From: Polyangiaceae bacterium
Lineage (GTDB): Bacteria; Myxococcota_A; Polyangia; Polyangiales; Polyangiaceae
Reading direction: 5' to 3'
Length of the DNA: 37,188 nucleotides
NCBI GenBank assembly: GCA_023150915.1
Contig: JAKLKA010000067.1
Span: forward strand, 1-37,188
Below the pieces are notes generated by a model that ran no database searches, was not told where the DNA came from, and worked only from the letters and a program-made list of their open reading frames with translations. A program made the position numbers and the translations under genes. Below are positions 23,250-31,930 of this stretch, piece by piece. Position 1 is the stretch's first letter. Each line of letters begins with the position of its first letter.

Positions 23250-24749
23250 TCAGTGGATTGCCACCGCGAGCCGCGCCCGTTGCACCTCCACCTCGTCGAT
23301 CACGAGGCCGTCTTCGTCGACGAGCCACGTTCGCCAGCCGCTGGCGTCCTGCTCGACATGCGCGAGGCGCATGCGCGACCACGGCTCGCGCCACCCCGGG
23401 GCGTTGCCGACCACGACCTCGAGCGGCACGTTCATCGCGAGCGCGGACCTCTTCAGGGTGTGGAGCCTGGGTTCACCGACGTAGGCCCAAGGCGCCGGGT
23501 AGGGCTCGTCGAGCGAGCCCCAGCGCAGACGCAAGGCGCCGTGCAGGCGCCCGTACTGGTAGAGCGAGTACAGCGCCTGCACGTCGGACTCGAGCTGGCG
23601 GCAGAGCTGGGTGATCTCGCCCTTGGCCAGGTATTCGGCCAGATTCCTCTCGTCGCCGAACGTGGTGTCGACGCCGCACGAGCTGTGCACCAGCAGCGCC
23701 GTCGTGACCTTCAGCGTGCGGCCGTGCAGGTCGAGGCGCAGCGTCTTTTCCCGCGGCCCGAGCTCGGCAAGCCGACGCTCGCCCCGATCGAAGCCGAGCG
23801 CGCGCAAGAGCCCGCGCACGTCGACGGCGCCGAGGACGTCGTACGCGGCAAGCCGAGACCGCAACGTGGCGAGCTCGTCGCCGACGAAGGTGGTGATCTC
23901 GTGCTCCCCCACGTCGAGGAGCACGGCCACCCGGGGCCGCGTCCGCGGGAAGGCGACCAGCAGCGCACGCGACATGCCGGCGAGCTGGGCGCCGCGCGCC
24001 GCCTGCTTCTTCTCCCACTCTGCGCGCCGCAGAGCGTGCACCGCCGGGTCACCTCGCAAGGCCGCACGGTGCCGAGCGAGAGCCACGCGGTCGCGGACGC
24101 AGGCCCGCGACTGCTTCACCGTTCTGCTGGCGCCCGCGGCGATCGCCCACCGACCGTCCGGGAGCACGTCGATGGCGCTGCCCTGGCGCTTGAACTTGGC
24201 CGATTCCGAGGTGAGCCCGTGTAACTTCGTGCGCGTGGTGACGGCGGCCACGACTTCGGCCGGCGTGAGCGGCCCGCCGCTTTCGTCGAGCACCGCGACC
24301 GCGAGGCGCTGCGCCGACCAGCCGTGGAGGCGCGCGCCCTTCCACGCTTCGTCCAGCTCCGAGGCGGTGAGCGCCACGTCGGGGCCGGGGAGCGGCGCCG
24401 GTTCGGTGGGCGTCGGTGGGGGCGGTGCAACCTCCGGCGGGCGTAGCCCGAGCCGGAACGCCCACATGTCCAGCTCGTGGTCGTAAGGATCCACGTGGTA
24501 GAGGTCACCCTCGCGGTAAACCGGCGGGCGACCCGGCCTGCAACGCTGCAGCGAGAGCAGCGCGCGTGAGCGGCTGGCGATGCCTGCACTTTCGAAGCGC
24601 GCGGCGACGTCAGCGAGGGTCATGGGCTCGCCCCGCTCGAGCAGCGCCACGAGCAGCAGCGCGAAAGTGTTCGCCTCGCGGCGGCCGGCAACCGAGTCGA
24701 GCCTCGGTGGGGTGATTCCCAGGGACCGGCACCATTCGCTTTCAGTCAT
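23250..24749 (-). CDS. Uncharacterised protein with winged-helix-like segments
   Basis: 499 residues from ATG 24749. Residues about 20-95 (FALLLVALLERGEPMTLADV, SRALLSLQRCRPGRPP) and about 155-205 (GPLTPAEVVAAVTTRTKLHG) look like winged-helix modules. The middle is basic (KQSRACVRDRVALARHRAA), and residues about 250-340 have alternating beta and alpha segments (RPRVAVLLDVGEHEITTFVG). I recognise no family and do not assign a function; DNA binding or a scaffold role is possible. Same strand as the FAAL operon, 166 bp upstream of it, so read-through is possible. A Pro-rich linker (VAPPPPTPTEPAPLPGP) joins the first two parts. It diverges from the ketosynthase gene across 120 bp. Confidence 0.7.
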   Translation of the reverse strand: MTESEWCRSLGITPPRLDSVAGRREANTFALLLVALLERGEPMTLADVAARFESAGIASRSRALLSLQRCRPGRPPVYREGDLYHVDPYDHELDMWAFRLGLRPPEVAPPPPTPTEPAPLPGPDVALTASELDEAWKGARLHGWSAQRLAVAVLDESGGPLTPAEVVAAVTTRTKLHGLTSESAKFKRQGSAIDVLPDGRWAIAAGASRTVKQSRACVRDRVALARHRAALRGDPAVHALRRAEWEKKQAARGAQLAGMSRALLVAFPRTRPRVAVLLDVGEHEITTFVGDELATLRSRLAAYDVLGAVDVRGLLRALGFDRGERRLAELGPREKTLRLDLHGRTLKVTTALLVHSSCGVDTTFGDERNLAEYLAKGEITQLCRQLESDVQALYSLYQYGRLHGALRLRWGSLDEPYPAPWAYVGEPRLHTLKRSALAMNVPLEVVVGNAPGWREPWSRMRLAHVEQDASGWRTWLVDEDGLVIDEVEVQRARLAVAIH

Positions 24750-24869
24750 GAGGGTTGGGTCCTCGGCCGGACGCGATGGTTGCCGACGCCCGGGTCCTGT
24801 CAAGCGATCTCCGCCCTGGGGTGCGGTCTCGGGTGACGCACTGGCGTCGATGCGCTATCCCGGCCCGCC

Positions 24870-26099
24870 ATGCCTCGCATCGCCATCACCGGCCTCGGCC
24901 TCTTGAGCCCCCTGGGCCTGGACGTGCCCGCCTTCTGGGAAGGCCTCTGTGCCGGGCGCTCGGGCGTTGGTTTCATCACCGAGTTCTCGACCGAGAAGCT
25001 GCGCACCGACATCGCGGCCAGCGTGCCCGGCTTCGACCCGAAGAGCGTGCTCGAGTCCCGCGAGATCGACTACACCGGGCGCGTCGTGCAGCTGGGGCTC
25101 GCGGCGTCGCTTCAGGCGGCGCGGCAGGCGCGGCTCGAGGGCGTGGACAAGACTCGCGTTGGCGTGCTCGTGTCGTCGGGGCAAGGCGCCGTAGAGATCT
25201 TCGAAGAGCAGGTGAAGCGCGCCGCCACCCGCGGCCCCCGGGCGGTGTCGCCTTACTTCATCCCGTCGGCCATGCCCAACGCGCTCTCGGGTCTGGTGGC
25301 CACCAAGCTGGGCCTGATGGGCCCCAGCTTCAACATTGCCAGCGCCTGCGCCACCTCGACCCACTCCATTGCCATCGGCGCGTTGATGATCGCCAGCGGC
25401 GACGCCGACGTGGTGATCACCGGCGGCGGCGAGGCCGCGACCTGCCCCAACACCATCGCCGGTTTCGGCAACGCCCGGGCGCTGGCCAAGGCGTACGAGG
25501 GCGACCCCAAGCGGGCGTCGCGCCCCTACGACAAGCACCGCAGCGGGTTCGTGATCGGCGAGGGCGCCGGCGCGCTGGTGCTGGAGAGTGAAGCGCACGC
25601 TGCCGCCCGCGGTGCGAAGCCCATCGCTTGGCTCACCGGGTGGGGCATGTCCAGCGACGCCGAGCACGTCACCCGGCCTCACCCCGAGGGCCTGGGCCTG
25701 AAGCTCGCCATCGAAGCGGCGCTGCGGCGCTCGGGCATCGCCCCGGCACAGGTCGGCTACTTGAACCCCCACGCCACCTCGACACCGGCGGGGGACGTGG
25801 CCGAATACAAGGCGCTGTGTGCCGTGTTCGGCGCCGCGCTGCCGAAGATCCCGCTGTCGGCCACCAAGAGCATGATCGGTCACCTGCTCGGCGGCGCGGG
25901 GGCGGCCGAGGCCATCGCCTGCGTGTGCTCGCTGCGCGATCAGCGCCTGCACCCTTCGATCAACGTCGACGAGCTCGACCCCATCTTCGATCTGGACGTG
26001 ATCCGCGAGGCTCGCCCGGCCGACGTGCGCTACGCGATGAAGACCAGCGCCGGGTTCGGCGGCCACAACTGCGCGCTGGTGTTCGAGCGTGCGGGGTGA
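24870..26099 (+). CDS. Beta-ketoacyl-ACP synthase (FabF/KAS II-like), stand-alone
   Basis: 409 residues from ATG 24870. The full Cys-His-His triad is present: Cys160 in NIASACATSTHS, His301 in NPHATSTPAGD, and His338 after Lys333 in SATKSMIGHLLGG. ITGLGLLSPLG at the N-terminus and GFVIGEGAGALVLE are also typical. It condenses malonyl-ACP with an acyl-ACP. No fabD, fabG, fabH or acpP surrounds it, so it is not the housekeeping operon. It lies upstream of and divergent to the FAAL operon side, with one gene between, so it may elongate that pathway's chain; this is inference. Its stop is one base from the stop of the convergent membrane protein gene. Confidence 0.93.
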   Translation: MPRIAITGLGLLSPLGLDVPAFWEGLCAGRSGVGFITEFSTEKLRTDIAASVPGFDPKSVLESREIDYTGRVVQLGLAASLQAARQARLEGVDKTRVGVLVSSGQGAVEIFEEQVKRAATRGPRAVSPYFIPSAMPNALSGLVATKLGLMGPSFNIASACATSTHSIAIGALMIASGDADVVITGGGEAATCPNTIAGFGNARALAKAYEGDPKRASRPYDKHRSGFVIGEGAGALVLESEAHAAARGAKPIAWLTGWGMSSDAEHVTRPHPEGLGLKLAIEAALRRSGIAPAQVGYLNPHATSTPAGDVAEYKALCAVFGAALPKIPLSATKSMIGHLLGGAGAAEAIACVCSLRDQRLHPSINVDELDPIFDLDVIREARPADVRYAMKTSAGFGGHNCALVFERAG

Positions 26100-26100
26100 G

Positions 26101-26448
26101 CTACCCCATCACCCGCCACACCATCAACGCGATCCAGCCCGCGGCCATCGCCAGCGCGAGCGCTGACTGAAGCGGCGCCCGACGGATCCCGCCGACGGCG
26201 GGTACCAGGCTGGCGAGCGCCAAGAGCCCCGATGCGCCGAGGGCAGCGCGGCGCAAGGTCGAGCGCCACGACTCGACCCGGTGGAACTCGTCCCCCAGCT
26301 CGGAGCGGAACGCGATCAGAAGGCCCACCACGACCCAGGCCGCGGCGACCAAGATCAAGGCCGTTCGGCTGGCGCGCTGGGGCGGCGGCACCATGGTGAG
26401 CGGCACCGAGCGCGGCGCGATCGAGGGCGGAAGCGACAGCATGCCCAT
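26101..26448 (-). CDS. Small membrane protein, three helices
   Basis: 115 residues from ATG 26448 with GAGG just upstream. The open frame continues to 26586, but the added part is not membrane-like. After a short Pro-rich N-terminus come three hydrophobic helices: ALILVAAAWVVVGLLIAF, LGASGLLALASLVPAVGG and ALALAMAAGWIALMVW. No motif or family recognised. It converges on the ketosynthase gene and diverges from the Cys-rich lipoprotein at 26562. Confidence 0.6.
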   Translation of the reverse strand: MGMLSLPPSIAPRSVPLTMVPPPQRASRTALILVAAAWVVVGLLIAFRSELGDEFHRVESWRSTLRRAALGASGLLALASLVPAVGGIRRAPLQSALALAMAAGWIALMVWRVMG

Positions 26449-26561
26449 GGCCTCACGTTGAACGGCCCGTCCCGCCCGATCTTTAGGGGGCGCTTGAAGT
26501 GCCGTGTCCGGTCGCCTATCAAGGAAGGTTGGCGCCGGGGCGCGCCTGGAGGGAGCGACGG

Positions 26562-27293
26562 ATGAACCAGCAGCGGCGGTGGGCAATCGGGTGTGCGGCG
26601 GTGCTGGGGCTGGCGCTCTTGGCCTGCAAGGGCATCGGGCGCATGAGCCCCGAGAAGGCCTGCGACAAGATGGCCGAGATCATGGGCGAACCGCTGGATG
26701 CCGAGGCCAAGGCCAAATGCGTGACCGCGGCGACCCAGTCGAAGAAAGAGAAACCCGAGCGCTACGACTGCGAGACAGGGTGCTTGAAGAAGTCGTCCGA
26801 CAAGACGGCCCTCACGACCTGCATGAGCGCCTGCGGCGGCAGCGGCTCGGCGCTCGCGTCGAACGACACCGCGTCCGGCGGGGACGACGACGGAATCAAA
26901 GACCGGCCGGATGAGGTCGACAACCTGACGGCAGATACGCTGAAGAGCAACCTGTCGAGCGCGTACCAGTACAAGGGCTACGAGTTGATGAAGGAGGCCA
27001 GCAACGCGGTGGGCTGGGCGGGCACCATCCGCGTGGGCGACCCGAAGCGCTACGACGGCCTGGGCGTGTACCGGGTGATGTTGATCGACATCTTGTCGAC
27101 CAAGGACGGCTACGAGCAGGAAGTGAAGCTCAAGGCCGGGAAGTCGGTCGCGACCTCTTACCGCATCGGTTCGAAGAAGATGCTCTTCGTCGAGTGCTTG
27201 CTCCAGCGCTCGAGCGGCGCATCAGGCCCGCCTCAGCCGTGCGGGGGCTACGACAGCAACATCGAGTACGTGGTCAAGGACGCAGTGAAGTAG
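26562..27293 (+). CDS. Cys-rich lipoprotein, function unknown
   Basis: 243 residues from ATG 26562, with a strong SD (GGAGGGAG) nine or so bases upstream. Lipoprotein signal GCAAVLGLALLACKG, acylated Cys in LLACKG. Early mature part with paired Cys (KACDKMAEIMG, AKCVTAAT, DCETGCLKK, TTCMSACGG), a Gly/Ser/Asp linker, then a beta-rich domain (KGYELMKEASNAVGWAGTI). I recognise no family. The next gene starts seven bases after its stop, also a lipoprotein with LLACKGG, so the pair may be related and co-exported. Confidence 0.75.
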   Translation: MNQQRRWAIGCAAVLGLALLACKGIGRMSPEKACDKMAEIMGEPLDAEAKAKCVTAATQSKKEKPERYDCETGCLKKSSDKTALTTCMSACGGSGSALASNDTASGGDDDGIKDRPDEVDNLTADTLKSNLSSAYQYKGYELMKEASNAVGWAGTIRVGDPKRYDGLGVYRVMLIDILSTKDGYEQEVKLKAGKSVATSYRIGSKKMLFVECLLQRSSGASGPPQPCGGYDSNIEYVVKDAVK

Positions 27294-27300
27294 GAAGAAC

Positions 27301-27840
27301 ATGAAGAAGATCGCGCGCACGTTCGGGGTTTCGCTGGTGCTGTTCAGCGCACTCTTGGCCTGCAAGGGCGGCAAGTCCAAGGCCTTTGCGGCCTTCGACA
27401 AGCACCGCATCGACTATGGCAAGTGCGAGATCATGGCCGAGTCGAAGGGCGAGGTGGGCGGCAAGCCGGCGTGGATCGCGGCCACGGTGTGCAAGACCAA
27501 GCACCGGCAGGCGGTGTGTGCCGACATCACGACCAGCGAGTTCGACAAGCACTTCGACGCCTGGAAGAAGGAGTTCGGCGCCAAGGCGGTGGAAGACGCC
27601 CGCTCGGCGCCGGCCACCGAGAGCGGCACGGCCAGCGGCTCGTCGGGCGGCGATTGCCCGAACGGTGCCGCGTGCATCAACCGGTGCCGGTCGGACTGCG
27701 AAGCCACGCACGGCAAGCTGATCGACCTCGACAAGATGAAGGCGTGCACCTCGTCCGGGGGCGGCGCCGACTGCGTCACCAAGGCCTCGAACGAGAGCGC
27801 TCGGCAGTGCTTCTTGAAGTGCCGCGGGCTCTCGGGCTGA
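27301..27840 (+). CDS. Cys-rich lipoprotein, possibly related to the preceding one
   Basis: 179 residues from ATG 27301; AGGAAG precedes it. Signal SLVLFSALLACKGGKSK, lipobox LLAC. Mature part: HRIDYGKCEIMAESKGEVGG, VCKTKHRQAVCAD, then a Gly/Ser linker and a second Cys-rich part (DCPNGAACINRCRSDCE, QCFLKCRG). Cys spacing and the shared LLACKG suggest a common origin with the gene before it, though overall similarity is weak by eye. Function unknown. It converges, end to end, with the minus-strand lipoprotein. Confidence 0.75.
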   Translation: MKKIARTFGVSLVLFSALLACKGGKSKAFAAFDKHRIDYGKCEIMAESKGEVGGKPAWIAATVCKTKHRQAVCADITTSEFDKHFDAWKKEFGAKAVEDARSAPATESGTASGSSGGDCPNGAACINRCRSDCEATHGKLIDLDKMKACTSSGGGADCVTKASNESARQCFLKCRGLSG

Positions 27841-28587
27841 TCACTGGAAGGTGATCGTCACCAGCGAGGCGCCGGGCATCTCGAAGCTGGCCTTGGCGGC
27901 CAGCTTGGTGCCGTCGGGCGTGCCGCCGTAAGGGATCTGGCACGAGCCGCTGGCGTCGGGCGTGCAACTGCACGTGCTCGAGTCGTAGCAGGTGAGGGTG
28001 ACACCCGCCTGCACCATCGCAGCGTAAGAACCCTTGGGCGCGATCACCCGGCGGTTGCAGGTGGACGGGGCGAACTCGGGCTCGAAGTGACACTCTTTCG
28101 GCATGGCTTCGGACACGAACACGCTGCCCGACCACTTCTCTTCGTAGTGGCCGCCCGGTGCGATGAAGAACACCGGCGGTATCATGCACGCTCCGGCGCA
28201 GTAGTTGCCGTGGGTCTGCAGCGCTTCACAGGTGTGCCCGCAGCCGCCGGCAATCAACTGCACCGGGCCCTCGGGTCCGTTCAGCTCGAACAGCGGCGTC
28301 GGGTCGCAGGTGTTGCCGCCACCCAGGTAGATCGGCCCGTTGGTCTTGTTCTGATAGCGCAGGGTCACGCCGCCCGGCGGGGTCTGGTCTTCGTAGCCGT
28401 CGCACGCCACGCCGCCCGTTCCACCCGAGCCGGCGGCGCCGCCGGTGGATCCGCCCGCGCCGGCGCTGCCGCCGGTGGACCCGCCCGCGCCGGCGCTGCC
28501 GCCGGTCGACGAGTCCTGGAGGGTCGAGCCGCCGCACGCGAAGGTGGCTGCCGAGAGGAACGCTGCGATCAGGAGTCGGCGGGTCAT
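27841..28587 (-). CDS. Lipoprotein or secreted protein with Gly-rich repeat linker
   Basis: 248 residues from ATG 28587 with GGAGCAGG upstream. N-terminal LLIAAFLSAATFACGGS is signal-like, but the lipobox (TFAC) is not canonical, so lipidation is uncertain. Residues about 25-60 are a Gly/Ser/Ala/Thr linker built partly from a 30-base repeat (28441-28510). The rest is a Cys-rich domain (GGCGHTCEALQTHGNYCAGA, CYDSSTCSCTPDASGSCQ) with beta-like sequence (VTLRYQNKTNGPIYLGG). Function unknown; the linker and domain suit a cell-surface or matrix protein. Confidence 0.7.
   Translation of the reverse strand: MTRRLLIAAFLSAATFACGGSTLQDSSTGGSAGAGGSTGGSAGAGGSTGGAAGSGGTGGVACDGYEDQTPPGGVTLRYQNKTNGPIYLGGGNTCDPTPLFELNGPEGPVQLIAGGCGHTCEALQTHGNYCAGACMIPPVFFIAPGGHYEEKWSGSVFVSEAMPKECHFEPEFAPSTCNRRVIAPKGSYAAMVQAGVTLTCYDSSTCSCTPDASGSCQIPYGGTPDGTKLAAKASFEMPGASLVTITFQ
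28441..28510. repeat. 30-bp direct repeat (two copies plus partial)
   Basis: Two 30-base units at 28441-28470 and 28471-28500 differ at one base (T28450 versus C28480), and a partial third begins at 28501. They encode decapeptide units of the Gly/Ser/Ala linker in the minus-strand gene. The unit is a multiple of three, so copy number changes linker length without a frameshift. Confidence 0.75.
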
Positions 28588-28692
28588 GCCTGCTCCATCA
28601 GCAACCCGCGTGCCGGGCACACCAGCGCCGTTCTGCGCGGGAAAATCCCGGCAGTTGTGCCAACTGCGTGCCATGGCGGCACGCGCGTCGCG

Positions 28693-30042
28693 TCAGCGCC
28701 GCCCGGGGCGGAAGCTGCGGGCGCGGCGGCTTGGGCCACCCGGTGAACGGGGCGCCTCGCCGTACTGGCCGCGCGGCGCGGGGCCTCGGTGGTCGGGGCC
28801 GGGGGCGGTCGCCTCGCTCGGTCCCGACGCGGGCCGCGGCGCGGATTCGGTGCGCGCCACCGCAGGCAGCAGGGCCGCGTCCCCGACCGGCACCTTCTGG
28901 CGGATCAGCCGCTCGATGTCGCGCAAGAACGCGCGCTCTTCGCCGTCGCAGAACGACACCGCGGTGCCCGTGGCGCCGGCGCGGCCGGTGCGGCCAATGC
29001 GGTGCACGTAGCTCTCGGGGATGTTCGGCAGGTCGAAGTTCACCACGTGCGAGATGCCGTCGATGTCGATGCCGCGCGCGGCGATGTCGGTGGCCACCAG
29101 CACCGGGATGCGGCCCCGGCGGAAGTCGTCGAGCGCGCGCTCGCGGGCGCTCTGGCTCTTGTTGCCGTGGATGGCCGAGGCGCGGATGCCGGCGCGGCTG
29201 AGCTGTTCGGCCACGCGGTTTGCGCCGTGCTTGGTGCGCGTGAAGACCAAGGTGCGCTCCACGCCCTCGGCCCGCAGCACGCGCTCGAGCAGCACGCGCT
29301 TGTCGGCGCGGCTGACGAAGTACACCGACTGCGTGACCAGCTCGGTGGTCGAGGCCACGGGCGTGACGGCGACGCGCGCCGGGTCGTGCAAGATGCTCTG
29401 CGCGAGCTCGTCGATGTCGCGGGGCATGGTCGCCGAGAACAGCAGGGTCTGCCGCTGCTTGGGCAGCTCGCGGATCACGCGACGCACGTCGTGGATGAAG
29501 CCCATGTCGAGCATGCGATCGGCCTCGTCGAGCACGAACACCTCGAGGGCATCGAGCTTGACGAAGCGCTGCGAGATCAGATCGAGCAGGCGACCCGGCG
29601 TGGCGATCACGATGGCGGGGCCGCGGGCCAGGGCTTGCTCTTGCGGGCGCTGACCGACGCCGCCGAAGATCACCGTGTGACCCAGACCCAGGTGCTTGCC
29701 ATAGGCCTCGGTGCGTTCACCGATCTGCGCCGCCAGCTCGCGGGTGGGCGTGAGGATCAACGCGCGGATCTTCTTCGACGCGGGGGCTTGCGCCAGGCGC
29801 TGCAAGATGGGCAGCACGAAGGCCGCCGTCTTGCCGGTGCCGGTCTGAGCGCAACCAAGCAGGTCGCGGCCGTCGAGCAGCGGCGGAATGCACTGGGTCT
29901 GGATGGGGGTCGGGGTCGAGTACCCCTCGCTCGCGACGGCGCGGACCAGCTGGCCCATCAAGCCGAGGTCGGCGAACGGAGAGGGAGCGGGGGCCGGGCG
30001 AACGGGCGCCTCGAGGGCCCGCGCAGGGCTGAGAGAGTTCAT
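28693..30042 (-). CDS. rhlE: DEAD-box RNA helicase, RhlE type
   Basis: 449 residues from ATG 30042 (an upstream ATG at 30081 is possible). All helicase motifs are present in order: Q-motif [21 protein letters not shown] (I), PTRELA (Ia), TPGRLL (Ib), DEAD (II), LFSATMP (III), [17 protein letters not shown] (IV), [15 protein letters not shown] (V), [10 protein letters not shown] (VI). RhlE members unwind structured RNA in ribosome assembly, decay and cold adaptation. The tail ([13 protein letters not shown]) is short, basic and Pro/Arg-rich, suited to RNA binding. No SD is visible. It diverges from the astacin-like gene across 164 bp. Confidence 0.95.
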   Translation of the reverse strand: MNSLSPARALEAPVRPAPAPSPFADLGLMGQLVRAVASEGYSTPTPIQTQCIPPLLDGRDLLGCAQTGTGKTAAFVLPILQRLAQAPASKKIRALILTPTRELAAQIGERTEAYGKHLGLGHTVIFGGVGQRPQEQALARGPAIVIATPGRLLDLISQRFVKLDALEVFVLDEADRMLDMGFIHDVRRVIRELPKQRQTLLFSATMPRDIDELAQSILHDPARVAVTPVASTTELVTQSVYFVSRADKRVLLERVLRAEGVERTLVFTRTKHGANRVAEQLSRAGIRASAIHGNKSQSARERALDDFRRGRIPVLVATDIAARGIDIDGISHVVNFDLPNIPESYVHRIGRTGRAGATGTAVSFCDGEERAFLRDIERLIRQKVPVGDAALLPAVARTESAPRPASGPSEATAPGPDHRGPAPRGQYGEAPRSPGGPSRRARSFRPGRR

Positions 30043-30192
30043 CGGAAAAACACACACTTTCTGGCGGCGCATGGGCCGCATTCGTCACGATCTCGGAACC
30101 TGGACTGCCCAGGCACCTGATGGCCAGAGGGGCCGCACGAGTCGTGAGCGAGGCAAGGCCTAGCGCGATTTCAGCCCAATCGCAAGTCGTGG

Positions 30193-30198
30193 TACTTT
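30193..30198 (+). promoter_or_regulatory. Putative -10 element TACTTT of the protease gene
   Basis: TACTTT ends nine bases before ATG 30207, and the intervening TGTTCACG has no SD. Fits the leaderless-type pattern seen elsewhere in the window. No clear -35. Confidence 0.35.
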
Positions 30199-30206
30199 TG
30201 TTCACG

Positions 30207-31385
30207 ATGCGCCCTCATCGCGTGATTGCGGTTTCTCTGCTCGCAACGCTCGCTGCCGGGGGCTGCGGCGAGGCCCCCGTCGAGGCCGACGAATCGGGCT
30301 CGGTCTGCCCGCCCGAAGACCCCGACTGCGATCGCATCGACGAGCCCTGCGTGCCCGAAGAGGGAAGCGGCGAGCTGGGACCGGGCTCGGCGCCCACCGG
30401 GCTGGGCGGGCCGCTGACCAGCACGGGAAAGCACCAGATCTGGCCCAAGGGCCGTGTGCCCTACAAGATCGGCTCGACCGTCAACAGCACCACCAAGAGC
30501 CGCCTGCTCACCGCCATGGGCGAGTGGGAGACGAAGACCAAGGGCGTGATCAACTTCGTGGCCGCGACCAGCACCGACAAGGCCTACGTGCTGGTCGGCG
30601 AGGGCAGCCCGCGGGTCGAGTTCGTGGGCTATCGGTCGGGCACCGTCTCGAAGCTCTACCTGCGGGACTCGGAGTACCTGACGGTGACGCGCCACGAGCT
30701 TGGTCACGTGCTGGGCCTGGAGCACGAGCACCGGCGCAAGGACCGGGGCAGCTTCATCCAGGTCATCTCCGGCAACATCGTGAATTCGTCGCTCTGCCAG
30801 TACCAGTTCGCGTTGTGCAAGGACTGCGCGCTGCTCGACAAGTACAACACCACCTCGGTGATGCACTATCGCTCGACGCGGGACCTGACCAGCTGTCGCG
30901 TCGGAGGCAAGGCGGTGCTGCTCACCAAGTCGGGTGGCCTGATCAATCACGAGTGGGTGATCAACTCGGGTGACGTGAAGTCCATCTGGGAGCTGTACGG
31001 CTCACCCACCGTTCCCGACGCGGGAACGGGCGGCACGGGCGGCGCCAAGGACGCCGGCGCCGACGCTGCCAAGGACGCGGCCAGCGGCGACGGCTCCGTG
31101 GACGCCGGCGTTGCCGGGGCCGGAGGCACCGCGGGCGCCGCGGGTGCGAGCGGCGCTGCAGGTGCCGCCGGCGACGAGGGCATCGACGAGCCGGGCTGGG
31201 CGGGTGCTCCCGGTGTGGACGGCGCGGCCGGCGGTGGCGGCCAGAGCAGTCAGAACACCAAGGTGGTGCCCGAAGACGAAGGCGGCTGCGGCTGTCGCAC
31301 CGCTCCGGCTCGCGAGCACGGCGCGTGGTGGGTGCTGGGCGTGGCGGCGCTGGCAGCCGTGGGCCGGCGCCGGCGTCAGCGCTGA
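30207..31385 (+). CDS. Astacin-like zinc metalloprotease with MYXO-CTERM tail
   Basis: 392 residues from ATG 30207. Lipoprotein-like signal (LLATLAAGGC, Cys20). Catalytic domain residues about 75-295: KGRVPYKI, zinc site HELGHVLGLEH (163-173) continuing EHRRKDR, the astacin HExxHxxGxxHE signature, and Met-turn SVMHY (217-221). Cys residues at about 197-207 could form disulfides. A Gly/Ala/Asp linker with collagen-like spacing (about 300-350) leads to GCGCRTAP, a hydrophobic helix (WWVLGVAALAAVG) and RRRRQR, a MYXO-CTERM signal. It is predicted to be an extracellular or surface-bound protease that uses Zn. Both a lipobox and a C-terminal sorting tail are unusual together. The stop overlaps the convergent gene by ten bases. 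Confidence 0.92.
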   Translation: MRPHRVIAVSLLATLAAGGCGEAPVEADESGSVCPPEDPDCDRIDEPCVPEEGSGELGPGSAPTGLGGPLTSTGKHQIWPKGRVPYKIGSTVNSTTKSRLLTAMGEWETKTKGVINFVAATSTDKAYVLVGEGSPRVEFVGYRSGTVSKLYLRDSEYLTVTRHELGHVLGLEHEHRRKDRGSFIQVISGNIVNSSLCQYQFALCKDCALLDKYNTTSVMHYRSTRDLTSCRVGGKAVLLTKSGGLINHEWVINSGDVKSIWELYGSPTVPDAGTGGTGGAKDAGADAAKDAASGDGSVDAGVAGAGGTAGAAGASGAAGAAGDEGIDEPGWAGAPGVDGAAGGGGQSSQNTKVVPEDEGGCGCRTAPAREHGAWWVLGVAALAAVGRRRRQR

Positions 31386-31930
31386 GCGCGCGGGTGACCA
31401 GTGCGCTCGAGGTTCCGGATGATGCGCCACCGCACCAGCAGGAACGAAAGCAGCCAGAGCGGCGGCGCGACCAGCCCGTAGGCGGCGAGCCTCGGCAGCT
31501 CGGCGCCGGTCTTCACTTCGTAAGGTGCGATGTCGCTTGCGCCGTCCAGTGACCCGTGCGGAGGCTGGCAGTACATCTTCGACGGTGAACCACGGCCGCC
31601 TCCCTGGACCACTCGGGTGCCGCCGCGCCGTACCATCGGACCGCGGCAGCCGGCGCAGGTCCGCGCACAGATCGCTTCCGTCAGGTAGCCGAACGTGGCG
31701 TCCGACCCCTGCGCGAACATGATCATGCCGTACGCGGTGCCGGCGATTGTCGCCGCGACGAGGGTCACGAGCGAGCCGAGGACGAAAGCGAGGATGTTGG
31801 TGCGCAATTGGGCTTTCGGGGGAGAGTCCGCGCTGGCCCGGCTCGCGTCAAGGCCGGCGCCTGCGCACGCCTTCGCGCCGCGGGCCGTGGGCAGCCGCCG
31901 TCGTCGTCGTCGCGCTCGCACAGGGCTCAT
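31376..31930 (-). CDS. Membrane protein, two helices, function unknown
   Basis: About 184 residues from ATG 31930, but the start is uncertain. The first 40 residues are very Arg-rich and overlap the end of the LuxR-type gene, so a TTG at 31807 (MRTNILAFVLGSL) is a good alternative and would remove the overlap. Helices NILAFVLGSLVTLVAATIAG and LAAYGLVAPPLWLLSFLLV flank a loop of about 85 residues with Cys pairs (CARTCAGCRGP) that could sit outside the cell. No family recognised. It converges on the protease gene with a ten-base overlap. Confidence 0.55.
   Translation of the reverse strand: MSPVRARRRRRRLPTARGAKACAGAGLDASRASADSPPKAQLRTNILAFVLGSLVTLVAATIAGTAYGMIMFAQGSDATFGYLTEAICARTCAGCRGPMVRRGGTRVVQGGGRGSPSKMYCQPPHGSLDGASDIAPYEVKTGAELPRLAAYGLVAPPLWLLSFLLVRWRIIRNLERTGHPRAQR

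Noticed and set aside
21177-24224. 1015-codon open frame on the plus strand, antisense to the FAAL and neighbouring genes
   Set aside because: It is a GC-driven shadow: rich in Arg/His/Gly with no domain, and the minus strand encodes clear enzymes across most of it.
24798-24803. TTGACA (minus strand) as the -35 of the gene at 24749
   Set aside because: No TANNNT occurs 16-18 bases downstream of it.
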